This document shows, piece by piece, positions 8,203 through 14,690 of a DNA stretch of 32,056 nucleotides. Under the pieces are notes generated by a model. The model had not been told where the DNA came from. It was given only the letters and a program-made list of their open reading frames with translations, and ran no database searches. The stretch is taken from positions 1 to 32,056 of the forward strand of contig NZ_LNDC01000169.1 in the NCBI RefSeq assembly GCF_001870905.1. The letters run 5' to 3'. A program made the translations under genes and the position numbers. The stretch is from Geitlerinema sp. PCC 9228 (GTDB lineage Bacteria > Cyanobacteriota > Cyanobacteriia > Cyanobacteriales > PCC-9228). Position 1 is the stretch's first letter; every line of letters begins with the position of its first letter.

Positions 8203-9432
8203 TCAGAAACCTCCTATCCCTCCCCTACCTCGCGCAGCAGGTGAGGGAGGGATGGGAACGTTAGGCGGCGGGGTTCGATGCCCCGCTGACGAACAATCTC
8301 TTGGGGCGAGCGACCAGAATGCCGCCGTTGCGCGATCGAGAAGTTGAACCTTGGAAGCAGTGAATTGGCCAATTCGCTTCCAATTGAAATCAGAAACCGA
8401 TCCATGGCGTGCCGTGTCGCTACTTACATAGCCCACCGACACTCGGCCTGCTGCCATCTCAGCGACGACCAAATCCCCTTTCCGAAATCCATGCCAGGTA
8501 ACGGTTCCGCCATATTTACGGCGTAGGCCGTTCTTGCCGGGAACGATTAAGTGGCGTTGGCGGCGGGAAATGGGGGGACGCTTAATCACGACGAACGGTG
8601 CCGACGTGATGTTGACCTGGCCCTTCCAGGTGGGGCCGTGATTTCGACCCTGCTGGAACGGACGGTACTGAACCAAGTAGCCACAGGCCAGGGCGATGCC
8701 GTCAACCGCGTGGGTTGGCGGAGTCTGCTCTGATTTTTCCTTAGACTTGATGAGTCCCAGAGCATTTCGGAGCTGAGATGTGCCGTTGCCGTCTTTGGCG
8801 TATCCATGACGGGTGTAGACGGGCGCAATTTGGCCCCTCCGCTCCATGGCGTAGGCTTGCCCTACCATGACCGGGCTGAACCCTTTCGGTGAACGGGCAC
8901 CCTTTCGCTGTGAGGTTAAGTCCACGTCGGCGCGAACTTTCTCGTAACCGATAGCCACAATAGGGAACAGTTTAGACAGTTCCTTGACTACCCGAAATTC
9001 AAGCTCTCGGCTGGCTTTGATGCTGGGAGGTACTTTCTTTTGCCTGCGGTTATCAAACCGCTTTTCGCGGTGATTGAGCTTATTGAACGGCACCTTCCGG
9101 TTGATGCGGCGACTCCGACTCCAACGGCGCAGCACCCGGCGATTGTCCATCCTTTCCCTCACCTTGGGAGAAGGCAGCTCCAAATGAACCTGGAACCAAG
9201 TGGCTTTAGCAGATTGGAACGCAATCCCTGAATAGAGTTTCCCCGGGTCAACGCCAACCACGATGGATTGAGTGTTTCGCCCTGCTGGCTCTGCCAGTAA
9301 ACGGACTGCCTTGATTCGCAGATTGGTTTTGACCCACTCAGCTTTCCCCTGCTCTGCCCACTTCTCGGCGCGAGTGCGCTTTGTGGGCATAAGCGGTGTG
9401 TTGTCGGGCGCTAAAACTGAGATTCGTTGCAT
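8203..9432 (-). CDS. isrB: IsrB-like RNA-guided RuvC nuclease (RRXRR/PLMP protein, no HNH)
   Basis: Starting at the ATG at 9432, this 409-residue protein has the layout of IsrB, the HNH-less relative of IscB and Cas9. An N-terminal PLMP domain (PLMPTKRTRAEKW, about 13-25) is followed by RuvC-I (SIVVGVDPGKLYSG, Asp62), the arginine-rich bridge helix (RRVLRRWSRSRR, about 98-109), RuvC-II (IVAIGYEKVRAD, Glu164) and RuvC-III (THAVDGIALACG, His241/Asp244). Only about 77 residues separate RuvC-II from RuvC-III, with no HNH motif. The C-terminal domain includes GFRKGDLVVAE and FNWKRIGQFTASKVQLL. Characterised IsrB is an omega-RNA-guided nickase; that function is inferred here. The last 30 or so residues read through the terminal hairpin and look non-native. 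A TTG five codons upstream is an alternative start. Confidence 0.9.
   Translation of the reverse strand: MQRISVLAPDNTPLMPTKRTRAEKWAEQGKAEWVKTNLRIKAVRLLAEPAGRNTQSIVVGVDPGKLYSGIAFQSAKATWFQVHLELPSPKVRERMDNRRVLRRWSRSRRINRKVPFNKLNHREKRFDNRRQKKVPPSIKASRELEFRVVKELSKLFPIVAIGYEKVRADVDLTSQRKGARSPKGFSPVMVGQAYAMERRGQIAPVYTRHGYAKDGNGTSQLRNALGLIKSKEKSEQTPPTHAVDGIALACGYLVQYRPFQQGRNHGPTWKGQVNITSAPFVVIKRPPISRRQRHLIVPGKNGLRRKYGGTVTWHGFRKGDLVVAEMAAGRVSVGYVSSDTARHGSVSDFNWKRIGQFTASKVQLLDRATAAFWSLAPRDCSSAGHRTPPPNVPIPPSPAARGRGGIGGF
8216..8253. repeat. Terminal hairpin at the 3' end of the IsrB element
   Basis: ATCCCTCCCCTACCT (8216-8230) and AGGTGAGGGAGGGAT (8239-8253) form a 15-bp stem with two mismatched positions and an 8-nt loop. 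It overlaps the last codons of isrB. Subterminal palindromes of this sort mark IS200/IS605-type ends, and it could also act as a weak terminator, although no T-run follows on either strand. Confidence 0.6.
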
Positions 9433-9447
9433 GGAAGATAATTCCAA

Positions 9448-9926
9448 AACTACAGGTTTCTTCAGCCAGTTAGTACGGTGTTTCTGGGCTTACCCCAATC
9501 CCTGAGATTCCAGAGCCTCACGGAAAATCTTCGATACGTTTGCAAGCCCTGTCGCTTTAGCGCCGGGAGGAAAAACGAACGGTGACTTTAGTCGCCTTCT
9601 CCACCGGAAAGAGGTGCAGTTTCCGCTCTTTCAGTGTTCTAGCCGGAATCGCCTGCCCGGCACAGGGTCATGTTTTCCTCGCCCATGTTTTTTGGGCTGG
9701 TGGAGCTAACGGCACGGCCTGACTCCTGGTAGGGCGTTTAACCGTTAACGGTAGGGCAACCAACACCGAAAGCATTTGTAGGTGCCATGACGCTAAAAAC
9801 GTAGTCCCAAAGGGCGAAGGGCTGGTCAGCTGCCTGAAGCTGGAGGCAGGAAGCCCCAGTGCTTCAGCCGGGGGTGCTGACTGCGACGATGGGGGCAGCC
9901 GTTGGGAGAACTTCTTTCCTCCCAAC
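9448..9926 (-). ncRNA. Candidate HEARO / omega RNA of the IsrB element
   Basis: The region directly upstream of isrB on its own strand holds no credible gene but many hairpins. These include a three-way junction closed by GTCAGC/GCTGAC (9876-9881 with 9825-9830) enclosing a TGCCT/AGGCA stem; CCGTTAACGG (about 9740-9749); GCCC/GGGC near 9684-9700; GGAAA/TTTCC near 9606-9624; GGCGACT/AGTCACC (about 9581-9596); and CGCT/AGCG (about 9553-9562). The segment nearest the gene (about 9465-9550) carries no coding signal. Position, strand and structure fit the HEARO RNA motif, now known as the omega RNA that guides IscB/IsrB, with the guide at its 5' end. The exact ends are uncertain. Confidence 0.72.
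9901..9926. repeat. Palindrome at the 5' limit of the IsrB element
   Basis: GTTGGGAG (9901-9908) and CTCCCAAC (9919-9926) form a perfect 8-bp inverted repeat around 10 nt. It lies at the expected left end of the element, upstream of the omega RNA, and may be the left-end hairpin recognised by a TnpA-type transposase. The RNA guide would be expected just outside or next to it. Confidence 0.5.
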
Positions 9927-10216
9927 CAAGCGATCGCAAGTGTCTCAAAAACCTACGGTTATGATGCCTGGAGATACAGAGCTGCCAACCCAGCGCGGTA
10001 GGGGCTTGAGTGTCGGCAGAATCCATTGGTGCCACTGGAATAGGTGGGTATGGAACCGGGAGAATCTTTTTTCCCTAATCGAGTGCAATAAGACGCCTCG
10101 ATCGAGTTTTAACACAAGCAGAAAAAAATGACATACACCATTGGTTAAAAGGCAAACGATTTTAGAAACAATTCCAATTTCATAGCTCCTTTTGGAGGAT
10201 TGGGGGGCATTGCCCC
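9927..10216. other. Gap between the IsrB element and the CNNM gene
   Basis: This 290-nt stretch has no convincing gene. One rightward frame (about 9943-10128) stays open and reads GDTELPTQRGRGLSVGR, faintly like the ragged C-terminal tails of tnpB products, but this is weak. A hairpin, GGGGGC/GCCCCC, lies at 10203-10217 next to the stop codon of the CNNM gene. Confidence 0.35.
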
Positions 10217-10217
10217 C
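10203..10217 (-). terminator. GC-rich hairpin at the 3' end of the CNNM gene
   Basis: GGGGGC (10203-10208) and GCCCCC (10212-10217) form a 6-bp stem with a 3-nt loop, immediately abutting the TAG stop of the leftward transporter gene. A second small CTCC/GGAG hairpin follows on the left. There is no clear T-run, so termination is probable but not certain. Confidence 0.5.
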
Positions 10218-11887
10218 TATATGCGATCGCCTTTTTCATTTTTTTCTGAAGTTGTGTTGTTCTCCGCGGCGGAACTATCTCCACTCAAGGGGGAAGCATC
10301 CACATCCAGGGGGGATTCCGATGGTTCTTCCGTTTCGGTTTGGGATAACAAATCTGCCCCCTCATCGACCTCCTCGTTGGGGGGTGGTTCTAGCCGCTGA
10401 ATTTCAATTTCTTGCAAGCGCGGTCCTTCTGCAGAAACAACCCGCAGCTGTAAATTTTTATAGCAGAGGGTATCGCCGATGGCGGGGATTTTTTGCAACT
10501 GATAGATTGTAAAACCACCTAAGGTTTGGTACTCATCTGTCAGCGGAAAATCCAGATTTAAAATTTCGTTAACATCTTCAAGATTGGTTTGTGCCTGCAC
10601 CAAAAACGTCTGCTCGTCTAAAATCCGTACTTGGGAGGATTCGTTACTATCCACATCAGAGCCACCAATAATTTGCGCCACCAAATCGTCAATGGTGAGC
10701 AAACCAGCAGTTCCTCCAAATTCATCCACCACAATGGCCATTTCTTGATGGGTACGGCGGCGATCGCCGTGGGAGGGATAGGTGGTGCGCAAACGCTGCA
10801 TTAAAGGCAACAGCTCGCTAAGATAAGTATACTCCGGCACAAAACGTGCTGGTTTCATCCAACTTTCAATGGGGCAGGATAAATCTAAAGTCCCCTCCGC
10901 CAGGGGAGCTGCCAGTTCTTTAAAATCAATAATCCCGCGTACGTCGTCAAGGGAATCGCCAATGGCTGGATAGCGCGAATGACCGGAAACAGCAACTTCT
11001 TGCAACAATTGCTGCACGGTGGCTTGGCAGGGAAGGGCAATAATATTGGTGCGCGGCACCATCACTTCTGCCGCCGAAACATCGCTGAATTTAAACACAT
11101 TGCTGAGCAGTTCCCGTTCTTCAGCTTCCAGACCAGTGGACTCTCGTTCGGTGGCAATAATCAGCTGCAGCTCTTCGGGAGTCACTCGGTTGTGCCATCC
11201 CCCACCTGTATAGCGAATCCCCAGTAGGCGCAGCAACAGGCGGGTGGATTGGTTGAGAACCCAAATAAACGGATTGAAAAAGCGCGCGATCGCTAAACTG
11301 GGGGGTCCCAAAACCTTCGCCAGCTGCTCGGCGTAAAGCATGGCCACTGATTTGGGACACAATTCCCCCAAAACGATTTGCAGGTAAGCTACCAAAAAAA
11401 ACCCAATGGGAATCGACAGGGAATGGGCAAGTACGTGGCTGGTGGTATCCGGCAGCGGAAATTCCATCAAACCGCGCGCCACCAAAACCGCCACTGTCCG
11501 TTCGCCAATCCATCCCAAAGCCAAACTCGACAGGGTAATGCCCAGTTGGGTGGTGGAGAGCAGTCGGTCGATGGTCCGCTGCAAATCCTGAACGGTTTTG
11601 GCACGGACGTCGCCAGCTTTCACTAACTGCTGGATGCGCGATCGCCGCACCGAAACAATGGAAAATTCTGCCGCTACAAAAAAGGCATTGAGGGCAATTA
11701 ACAAAATGACGGATAGAACCCGCCACAAAACATCGGTTTGTCCTAGAGGCGTGGCGCTATCGGGAGAGGCACCTCCCCCAACCGCAGCCACCACCACCAC
11801 TGCGGGAACCGCCATGCGTAACATGAAAGAGGCAGTTCCCCAGCGAACGGGATCTGGTTTCTTATCGCGTGGGTGAGGGTCGCTCAT
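10217..11887 (-). CDS. CNNM/CorC (HlyC) family membrane transporter
   Basis: The 556-residue protein has the order DUF21/CNNM membrane domain, CBS-domain pair and CorC/HlyC transporter-associated domain. Hydrophobic segments occur near residues 22-45, 58-85, 115-140 and 155-185, with the helix motif LNAFFVAAEFSIVSVRRSR and GELCPKSVAM typical of the family. The CBS region begins VMVPRTNIIAL; DEFGGTAGLLTIDDLV precedes the C-terminal domain, which contains DEYQTLGGFTIYQL. Related proteins act in magnesium or cobalt efflux and homeostasis; older annotations call them hemolysins. The acidic, Ser/Glu-rich tail after about residue 500 is likely disordered. The ATG at 11887 is preferred over a TTG at 11908. 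A small secreted-protein gene lies 39 nt upstream on the same strand. Confidence 0.88.
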   Translation of the reverse strand: MSDPHPRDKKPDPVRWGTASFMLRMAVPAVVVVAAVGGGASPDSATPLGQTDVLWRVLSVILLIALNAFFVAAEFSIVSVRRSRIQQLVKAGDVRAKTVQDLQRTIDRLLSTTQLGITLSSLALGWIGERTVAVLVARGLMEFPLPDTTSHVLAHSLSIPIGFFLVAYLQIVLGELCPKSVAMLYAEQLAKVLGPPSLAIARFFNPFIWVLNQSTRLLLRLLGIRYTGGGWHNRVTPEELQLIIATERESTGLEAEERELLSNVFKFSDVSAAEVMVPRTNIIALPCQATVQQLLQEVAVSGHSRYPAIGDSLDDVRGIIDFKELAAPLAEGTLDLSCPIESWMKPARFVPEYTYLSELLPLMQRLRTTYPSHGDRRRTHQEMAIVVDEFGGTAGLLTIDDLVAQIIGGSDVDSNESSQVRILDEQTFLVQAQTNLEDVNEILNLDFPLTDEYQTLGGFTIYQLQKIPAIGDTLCYKNLQLRVVSAEGPRLQEIEIQRLEPPPNEEVDEGADLLSQTETEEPSESPLDVDASPLSGDSSAAENNTTSEKNEKGDRI

Positions 11888-11926
11888 GCCAAAGGGTGCG
11901 AACTGCAAAGTACATGCTAATGGATA

Positions 11927-12190
11927 TCAATCGGCGCTGCCGGCATCGGCTTGGGTTTGTTTTTCCACCTGCTTGATAATTTCCGATTCTTCCAAGAAAA
12001 CCACAGATCCCGGCGAACGTTCTTTTAGGGAATTGCCTGGCAAACTATTGGTCGGACGAGCATCTGGTTGGGTAACGCCTTTTAACGCTTCTCGACCGAT
12101 TTTTAAGCCCCAATTGGCACTGGCTGTTCCAGCTGCTGCCATGACCGCTAGCAAAAGAAAGGTTAGCACAACTGTAGGATGGATTTTCAT
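11927..12190 (-). CDS. Small predicted secreted protein
   Basis: An 87-residue protein with a clear signal peptide: a Lys-containing start, the hydrophobic core VVLTFLLLAVMAAAG and a likely cleavage after TASA (about residue 25). The mature part (NWGLKIGREALKGVTQPDAR and following) is polar with no motif I recognise. It lies 39 nt upstream of the CNNM transporter gene on the same strand and may share its transcript, so a role in the periplasm near that transporter is conceivable but unproven. Confidence 0.6.
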   Translation of the reverse strand: MKIHPTVVLTFLLLAVMAAAGTASANWGLKIGREALKGVTQPDARPTNSLPGNSLKERSPGSVVFLEESEIIKQVEKQTQADAGSAD

Positions 12191-12288
12191 AGTCTTTTGA
12201 TTTCGTGGCTGGTGATGGGTGCAGGAAAAAATTTTCCTGTTTGTGACTCTGGAAAAGCAAAACCTTTTTGCGGTAAAATAATACTGGA

Positions 12289-12361
12289 CCAGGGTTGGCC
12301 GAGCGGTTTAGGCAGCGAACTCATAATTCGCCTCAGGCAGGTTCAACTCCTGCACCCTGGA
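12289..12361 (+). tRNA. tRNA with CAT anticodon (probably tRNA-Ile2, lysidine type)
   Basis: A complete 73-nt cloverleaf: acceptor CCAGGGT/ACCCTGG, D-stem GCC/GGC, anticodon stem GCGAA/TTCGC around loop CTCATAA, and T-arm GCAGG/CCTGC with loop TTCAACT. CCA is not encoded. Anticodon CAT can be methionine or, after TilS converts C34 to lysidine, the AUA-reading isoleucine tRNA. The loop and the D-arm pattern GGCCGAGCGGTT resemble plastid trnI-CAU, so Ile2 is favoured over elongator Met. Confidence 0.9.
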
Positions 12362-12384
12362 TTTTCGCCTAGCTACCAAATTCT

Positions 12385-12825
12385 TTACCGAGCGGGGTCC
12401 CGCCAGATCAATTGATTTTGGGAAGGAGCATTGACGCCTTGTAAATCGGGGTCCGACAGCAAAGAGCGGTCGAAGGGATTGTACAAGTCTGGCGTCCGAA
12501 TGGTAGGGTCGCTGGAGGTTTGCTGCCTCATGGCATCCATATACAGTTCGTGTATGGCTTGACCGTCTGCGGCGATTTCGTTCTCGGGGTAGGTGAAAAA
12601 TAGGTTTTGCACTTGCCGAAATACGCTGCGGTTGCGGTAGAAGTTTTTGTCGTTTTCGTAGAAAGCGTCCATAAAAGCTTCTTCTAGGGTTTGCAACTCG
12701 TCGTCAGCTTGGGCGCTTGGGATCGGAGCGATTGTGCCTACGCCGGTGGTAACTACTGCTGCGATCGCTGCTACATTTTTTAACCAACCCAGCGATCGCT
12801 GTTTCCCATTTGCGGAGGTGCTCAT
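12385..12825 (-). CDS. Predicted secreted protein of unknown function
   Basis: The 146-residue product has an N-terminal signal peptide: basic start, core NVAAIAAVVTTGVGTIAPI and a likely cleavage after SAQA (about residue 40). The mature protein is acidic, rich in Asn, Asp, Phe and Tyr (EEAFMDAFYENDKNFYRN), and ends DPAR. I recognise no family. It is probably periplasmic. The ATG at 12825 was chosen with a GGAG about 11 nt upstream; an ATG at 12849 is also possible. It faces divergent pyrE, and its stop lies 23 nt from the tRNA. Confidence 0.6.
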   Translation of the reverse strand: MSTSANGKQRSLGWLKNVAAIAAVVTTGVGTIAPIPSAQADDELQTLEEAFMDAFYENDKNFYRNRSVFRQVQNLFFTYPENEIAADGQAIHELYMDAMRQQTSSDPTIRTPDLYNPFDRSLLSDPDLQGVNAPSQNQLIWRDPAR

Positions 12826-12939
12826 TCTACGTAATCTCCAAAATTGCATCTCAAAACGACCTTCCTAGAACCTTTCCATGTGCAACTGGGAAAACTTCTA
12901 GTAGCATATTGTTCGATGGTCGTCCCTTCTTTTATAGCA

Positions 12940-13575
12940 ATGAATGCACCCACCTACCAAGGAGCCAGCCAATTGCTCCAACATCTCGCAACAGCAAACC
13001 AGGAACAACTACAAGCCCAACTGCTGGATTTATTTTGCCAGCTTGCCTACCAAGAAGGCGATTTTACCCTCTCTTCGGGACAGCGCAGTTCCTACTATAT
13101 TAATGGCAAGCAAGTCACCCTGCATCCGGTGGGAGCTTTGGTGGTCGGACGGTTGTTATTCTCCATGCTCCCCCCGCAAACGCAAGCTGTGGCTGGTTTA
13201 ACGTTGGGTGCCGATCCCTTGGTGAGCAGCGTTAGTGTTATTTCTGCTTTGGAAAACCAACCTATTCCGGGTTTAATTGTACGTAAAGAACCCAAAGGTC
13301 ACGGTACGCAAGCTTATATTGAAGGACCTTCCCTAGAAACCGGCAGTTCGGTCGTGGTGCTGGAAGATGTGGTGACGACGGGGAGTTCGGCTTTAAAAGC
13401 AGCACAACGACTGCGAGATGCTGGCTATCGGGTGAGCCACGTTTTGGCTTTGGTGGACCGGGAACAGGGAGGAAGCGAACTCTACCCACAGCATGGATTG
13501 AGTTTTAGCGCTGCGTTAACCCTCTCGCAAATCCAACAACGGTCCCAAACCAATCTGCAAAGCAACAATTCCTAA
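12940..13575 (+). CDS. pyrE: Orotate phosphoribosyltransferase
   Basis: PyrE joins orotate to PRPP to give OMP in pyrimidine synthesis. The 211-residue protein has the PRPP-binding motif VVVLEDVVTTGSSALKAA (about 140-157), the flexible-loop segment RKEPKGHGTQAYIEG carrying the catalytic lysine, and the orotate-side FTLSSGQRSSYYINGK. These are diagnostic. The ATG at 12940 gives the normal length; upstream in-frame starts from 12844 would add an unlikely 32 residues overlapping the divergent gene's leader. A 9-bp hairpin follows the stop codon. Confidence 0.93.
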   Translation: MNAPTYQGASQLLQHLATANQEQLQAQLLDLFCQLAYQEGDFTLSSGQRSSYYINGKQVTLHPVGALVVGRLLFSMLPPQTQAVAGLTLGADPLVSSVSVISALENQPIPGLIVRKEPKGHGTQAYIEGPSLETGSSVVVLEDVVTTGSSALKAAQRLRDAGYRVSHVLALVDREQGGSELYPQHGLSFSAALTLSQIQQRSQTNLQSNNS

Positions 13576-13592
13576 CAGGGGCAAATTCTTCG

Positions 13593-13642
13593 GTGGCTGG
13601 TTGCTCGGGAGTTGTTTGCTAGTTTCAACAATCACCAGCCAC
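13593..13642 (+). terminator. Stem-loop downstream of pyrE
   Basis: GTGGCTGGT (13593-13601) pairs perfectly with ACCAGCCAC (13634-13642) across a 32-nt loop, 18 nt after the pyrE stop. No T-run follows, so it may be a 3' stabilising structure or a weak terminator. Confidence 0.45.
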
Positions 13643-13717
13643 GCGAGCCACGACCCAACAAATTGCGTTTTTCCCTCGTGGTAAGACTCCGGCTTGGTTT
13701 TGAAGAAATCAAAGAAA

Positions 13718-13890
13718 AAAGTGAAATTTTTCTGCTACTATCTTCAGTAGATATGGTATTTTATTAATAGGCATTTTTAGATAATGGGAATAGACGATTT
13801 TTTCAAATCAAACATACCACAACCACGCATAACATAATAAGTCAAATCCCCTCGAAAATCAATCCCCAGTCGCTAAAAAAATTTCACTTT
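13718..13890. repeat. 14-bp perfect inverted repeat in the pyrE-methyltransferase gap
   Basis: AAAGTGAAATTTTT (13718-13731) recurs in inverse orientation as AAAAATTTCACTTT (13877-13890), bracketing 145 nt of AT-rich sequence. It sits in the 455-nt gap before the next gene. It could be a pair of regulator sites, a miniature-element remnant or chance in AT-rich DNA. No gene was seen in this gap. Confidence 0.45.
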
Positions 13891-14030
13891 CCCATCGGGG
13901 CGATTTCCGAGCCAAAATCTATTGAGAAGAAATATCAATACCTTCATGGCTAGTGGAAATCCCCCCACGTCCTCGCTAGAATGCGAACAAATATTTCGCT
14001 TTTTCTGTTGTTTTTGGAGTGCTTCGAGCC

Positions 14031-14687
14031 GTGCAAACGCCTGCAACTCAGTCTTCCCAATTCACGCAACTGCAAGCCATTAACCTGGCCAAGATAATTA
14101 CCATTTTTCTGTTAGGTGGCTTTGCGATCGCGTTTGGCATTGCCGGGGTACGTCAAGTGATTTATCTGTGCCTGCATGTAGGATATTGCGTTTGGTGGTT
14201 GCTAGAGCAGTGGATTTATCCCGAAAGGCGGCGCGTCATCTTTGGCGAACCCATCAATACCTTAGGCTTTTTGTTCGTACTTCTGTTTGTGGGAATTTTT
14301 TATACCCTGCCTGGCTTTCTTGCCTTTACCAATCCCGAGCCTATTTCCCTAACTGCGATCGCTGTGGGTTTGCCCCTGTACTATTTTGGCAGTCTTATCA
14401 ACACCAGTGCCGACGTGCAAAAACTCACCGCCAAGCAACAAGGTGTGGGTTTGGTCAGCAATGGTATTTGGCGCTTAGCCCGCCACATTAACTATTTGGG
14501 AGATTTGCTGCGCTACTTGAGCTTTAGCGTCATTGCCGGTTCCCTGTGGGCTTATCTCGTACCGGCAGCGGTGGCGCTCTTATACGGGCAGCGCATACAA
14601 ATGAGGGAACGTGCCCTGCAAGAAAAATACGAAGATTATCTCGAATACCAGAAAAGGAGCAAGCAACTCATTCCTTTTATCTGGTAG
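14031..14687 (+). CDS. Membrane methyltransferase-like protein (isoprenylcysteine methyltransferase / DUF1295 type)
   Basis: A 218-residue polytopic membrane protein with about five hydrophobic segments. The C-terminal half has the features of the isoprenylcysteine/NnrU-type methyltransferase superfamily: GVGLVSNGIWRLARHINYLG, with the conserved R-H-x-x-Y-x-G, then a membrane helix and a terminal ERALQEKYEDYLEYQKRSK acidic-basic tail. Relatives include enzymes that methylate or reduce lipid-like substrates, so the reaction cannot be named. The GTG at 14031 has a GGAG 11 nt upstream; a GTG at 14019 is also possible. It converges with the TPR gene, with 3 nt between stops. Confidence 0.65.
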   Translation: MQTPATQSSQFTQLQAINLAKIITIFLLGGFAIAFGIAGVRQVIYLCLHVGYCVWWLLEQWIYPERRRVIFGEPINTLGFLFVLLFVGIFYTLPGFLAFTNPEPISLTAIAVGLPLYYFGSLINTSADVQKLTAKQQGVGLVSNGIWRLARHINYLGDLLRYLSFSVIAGSLWAYLVPAAVALLYGQRIQMRERALQEKYEDYLEYQKRSKQLIPFIW

Positions 14688-14690
14688 TGC

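Larger units (their letters stand above)
8203..9926 (-). mobile_element. IsrB/HEARO mobile element (IS200/IS605-like, no TnpA)
   Basis: The unit consists of a 5' palindrome (9901-9926), a hairpin-rich noncoding stretch of about 480 nt, an IsrB-type nuclease gene, and a long terminal hairpin (8216-8253). This order (RNA upstream, nuclease gene downstream, end hairpins) is that of IscB/IsrB elements. No tnpA or other transposase gene is present, so any movement would need a transposase supplied in trans. The exact ends and target site cannot be fixed from one copy; limits given are the outermost recognised structures. Confidence 0.7.

Noticed and set aside
8700..8940. An HNH nuclease domain between RuvC-II and RuvC-III of the isrB product
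   Set aside because: The interval is only about 77 residues, with no CxxC pairs and no HNH pattern; RHGYAKDGNG is not an HNH core. The protein fits IsrB, not IscB.
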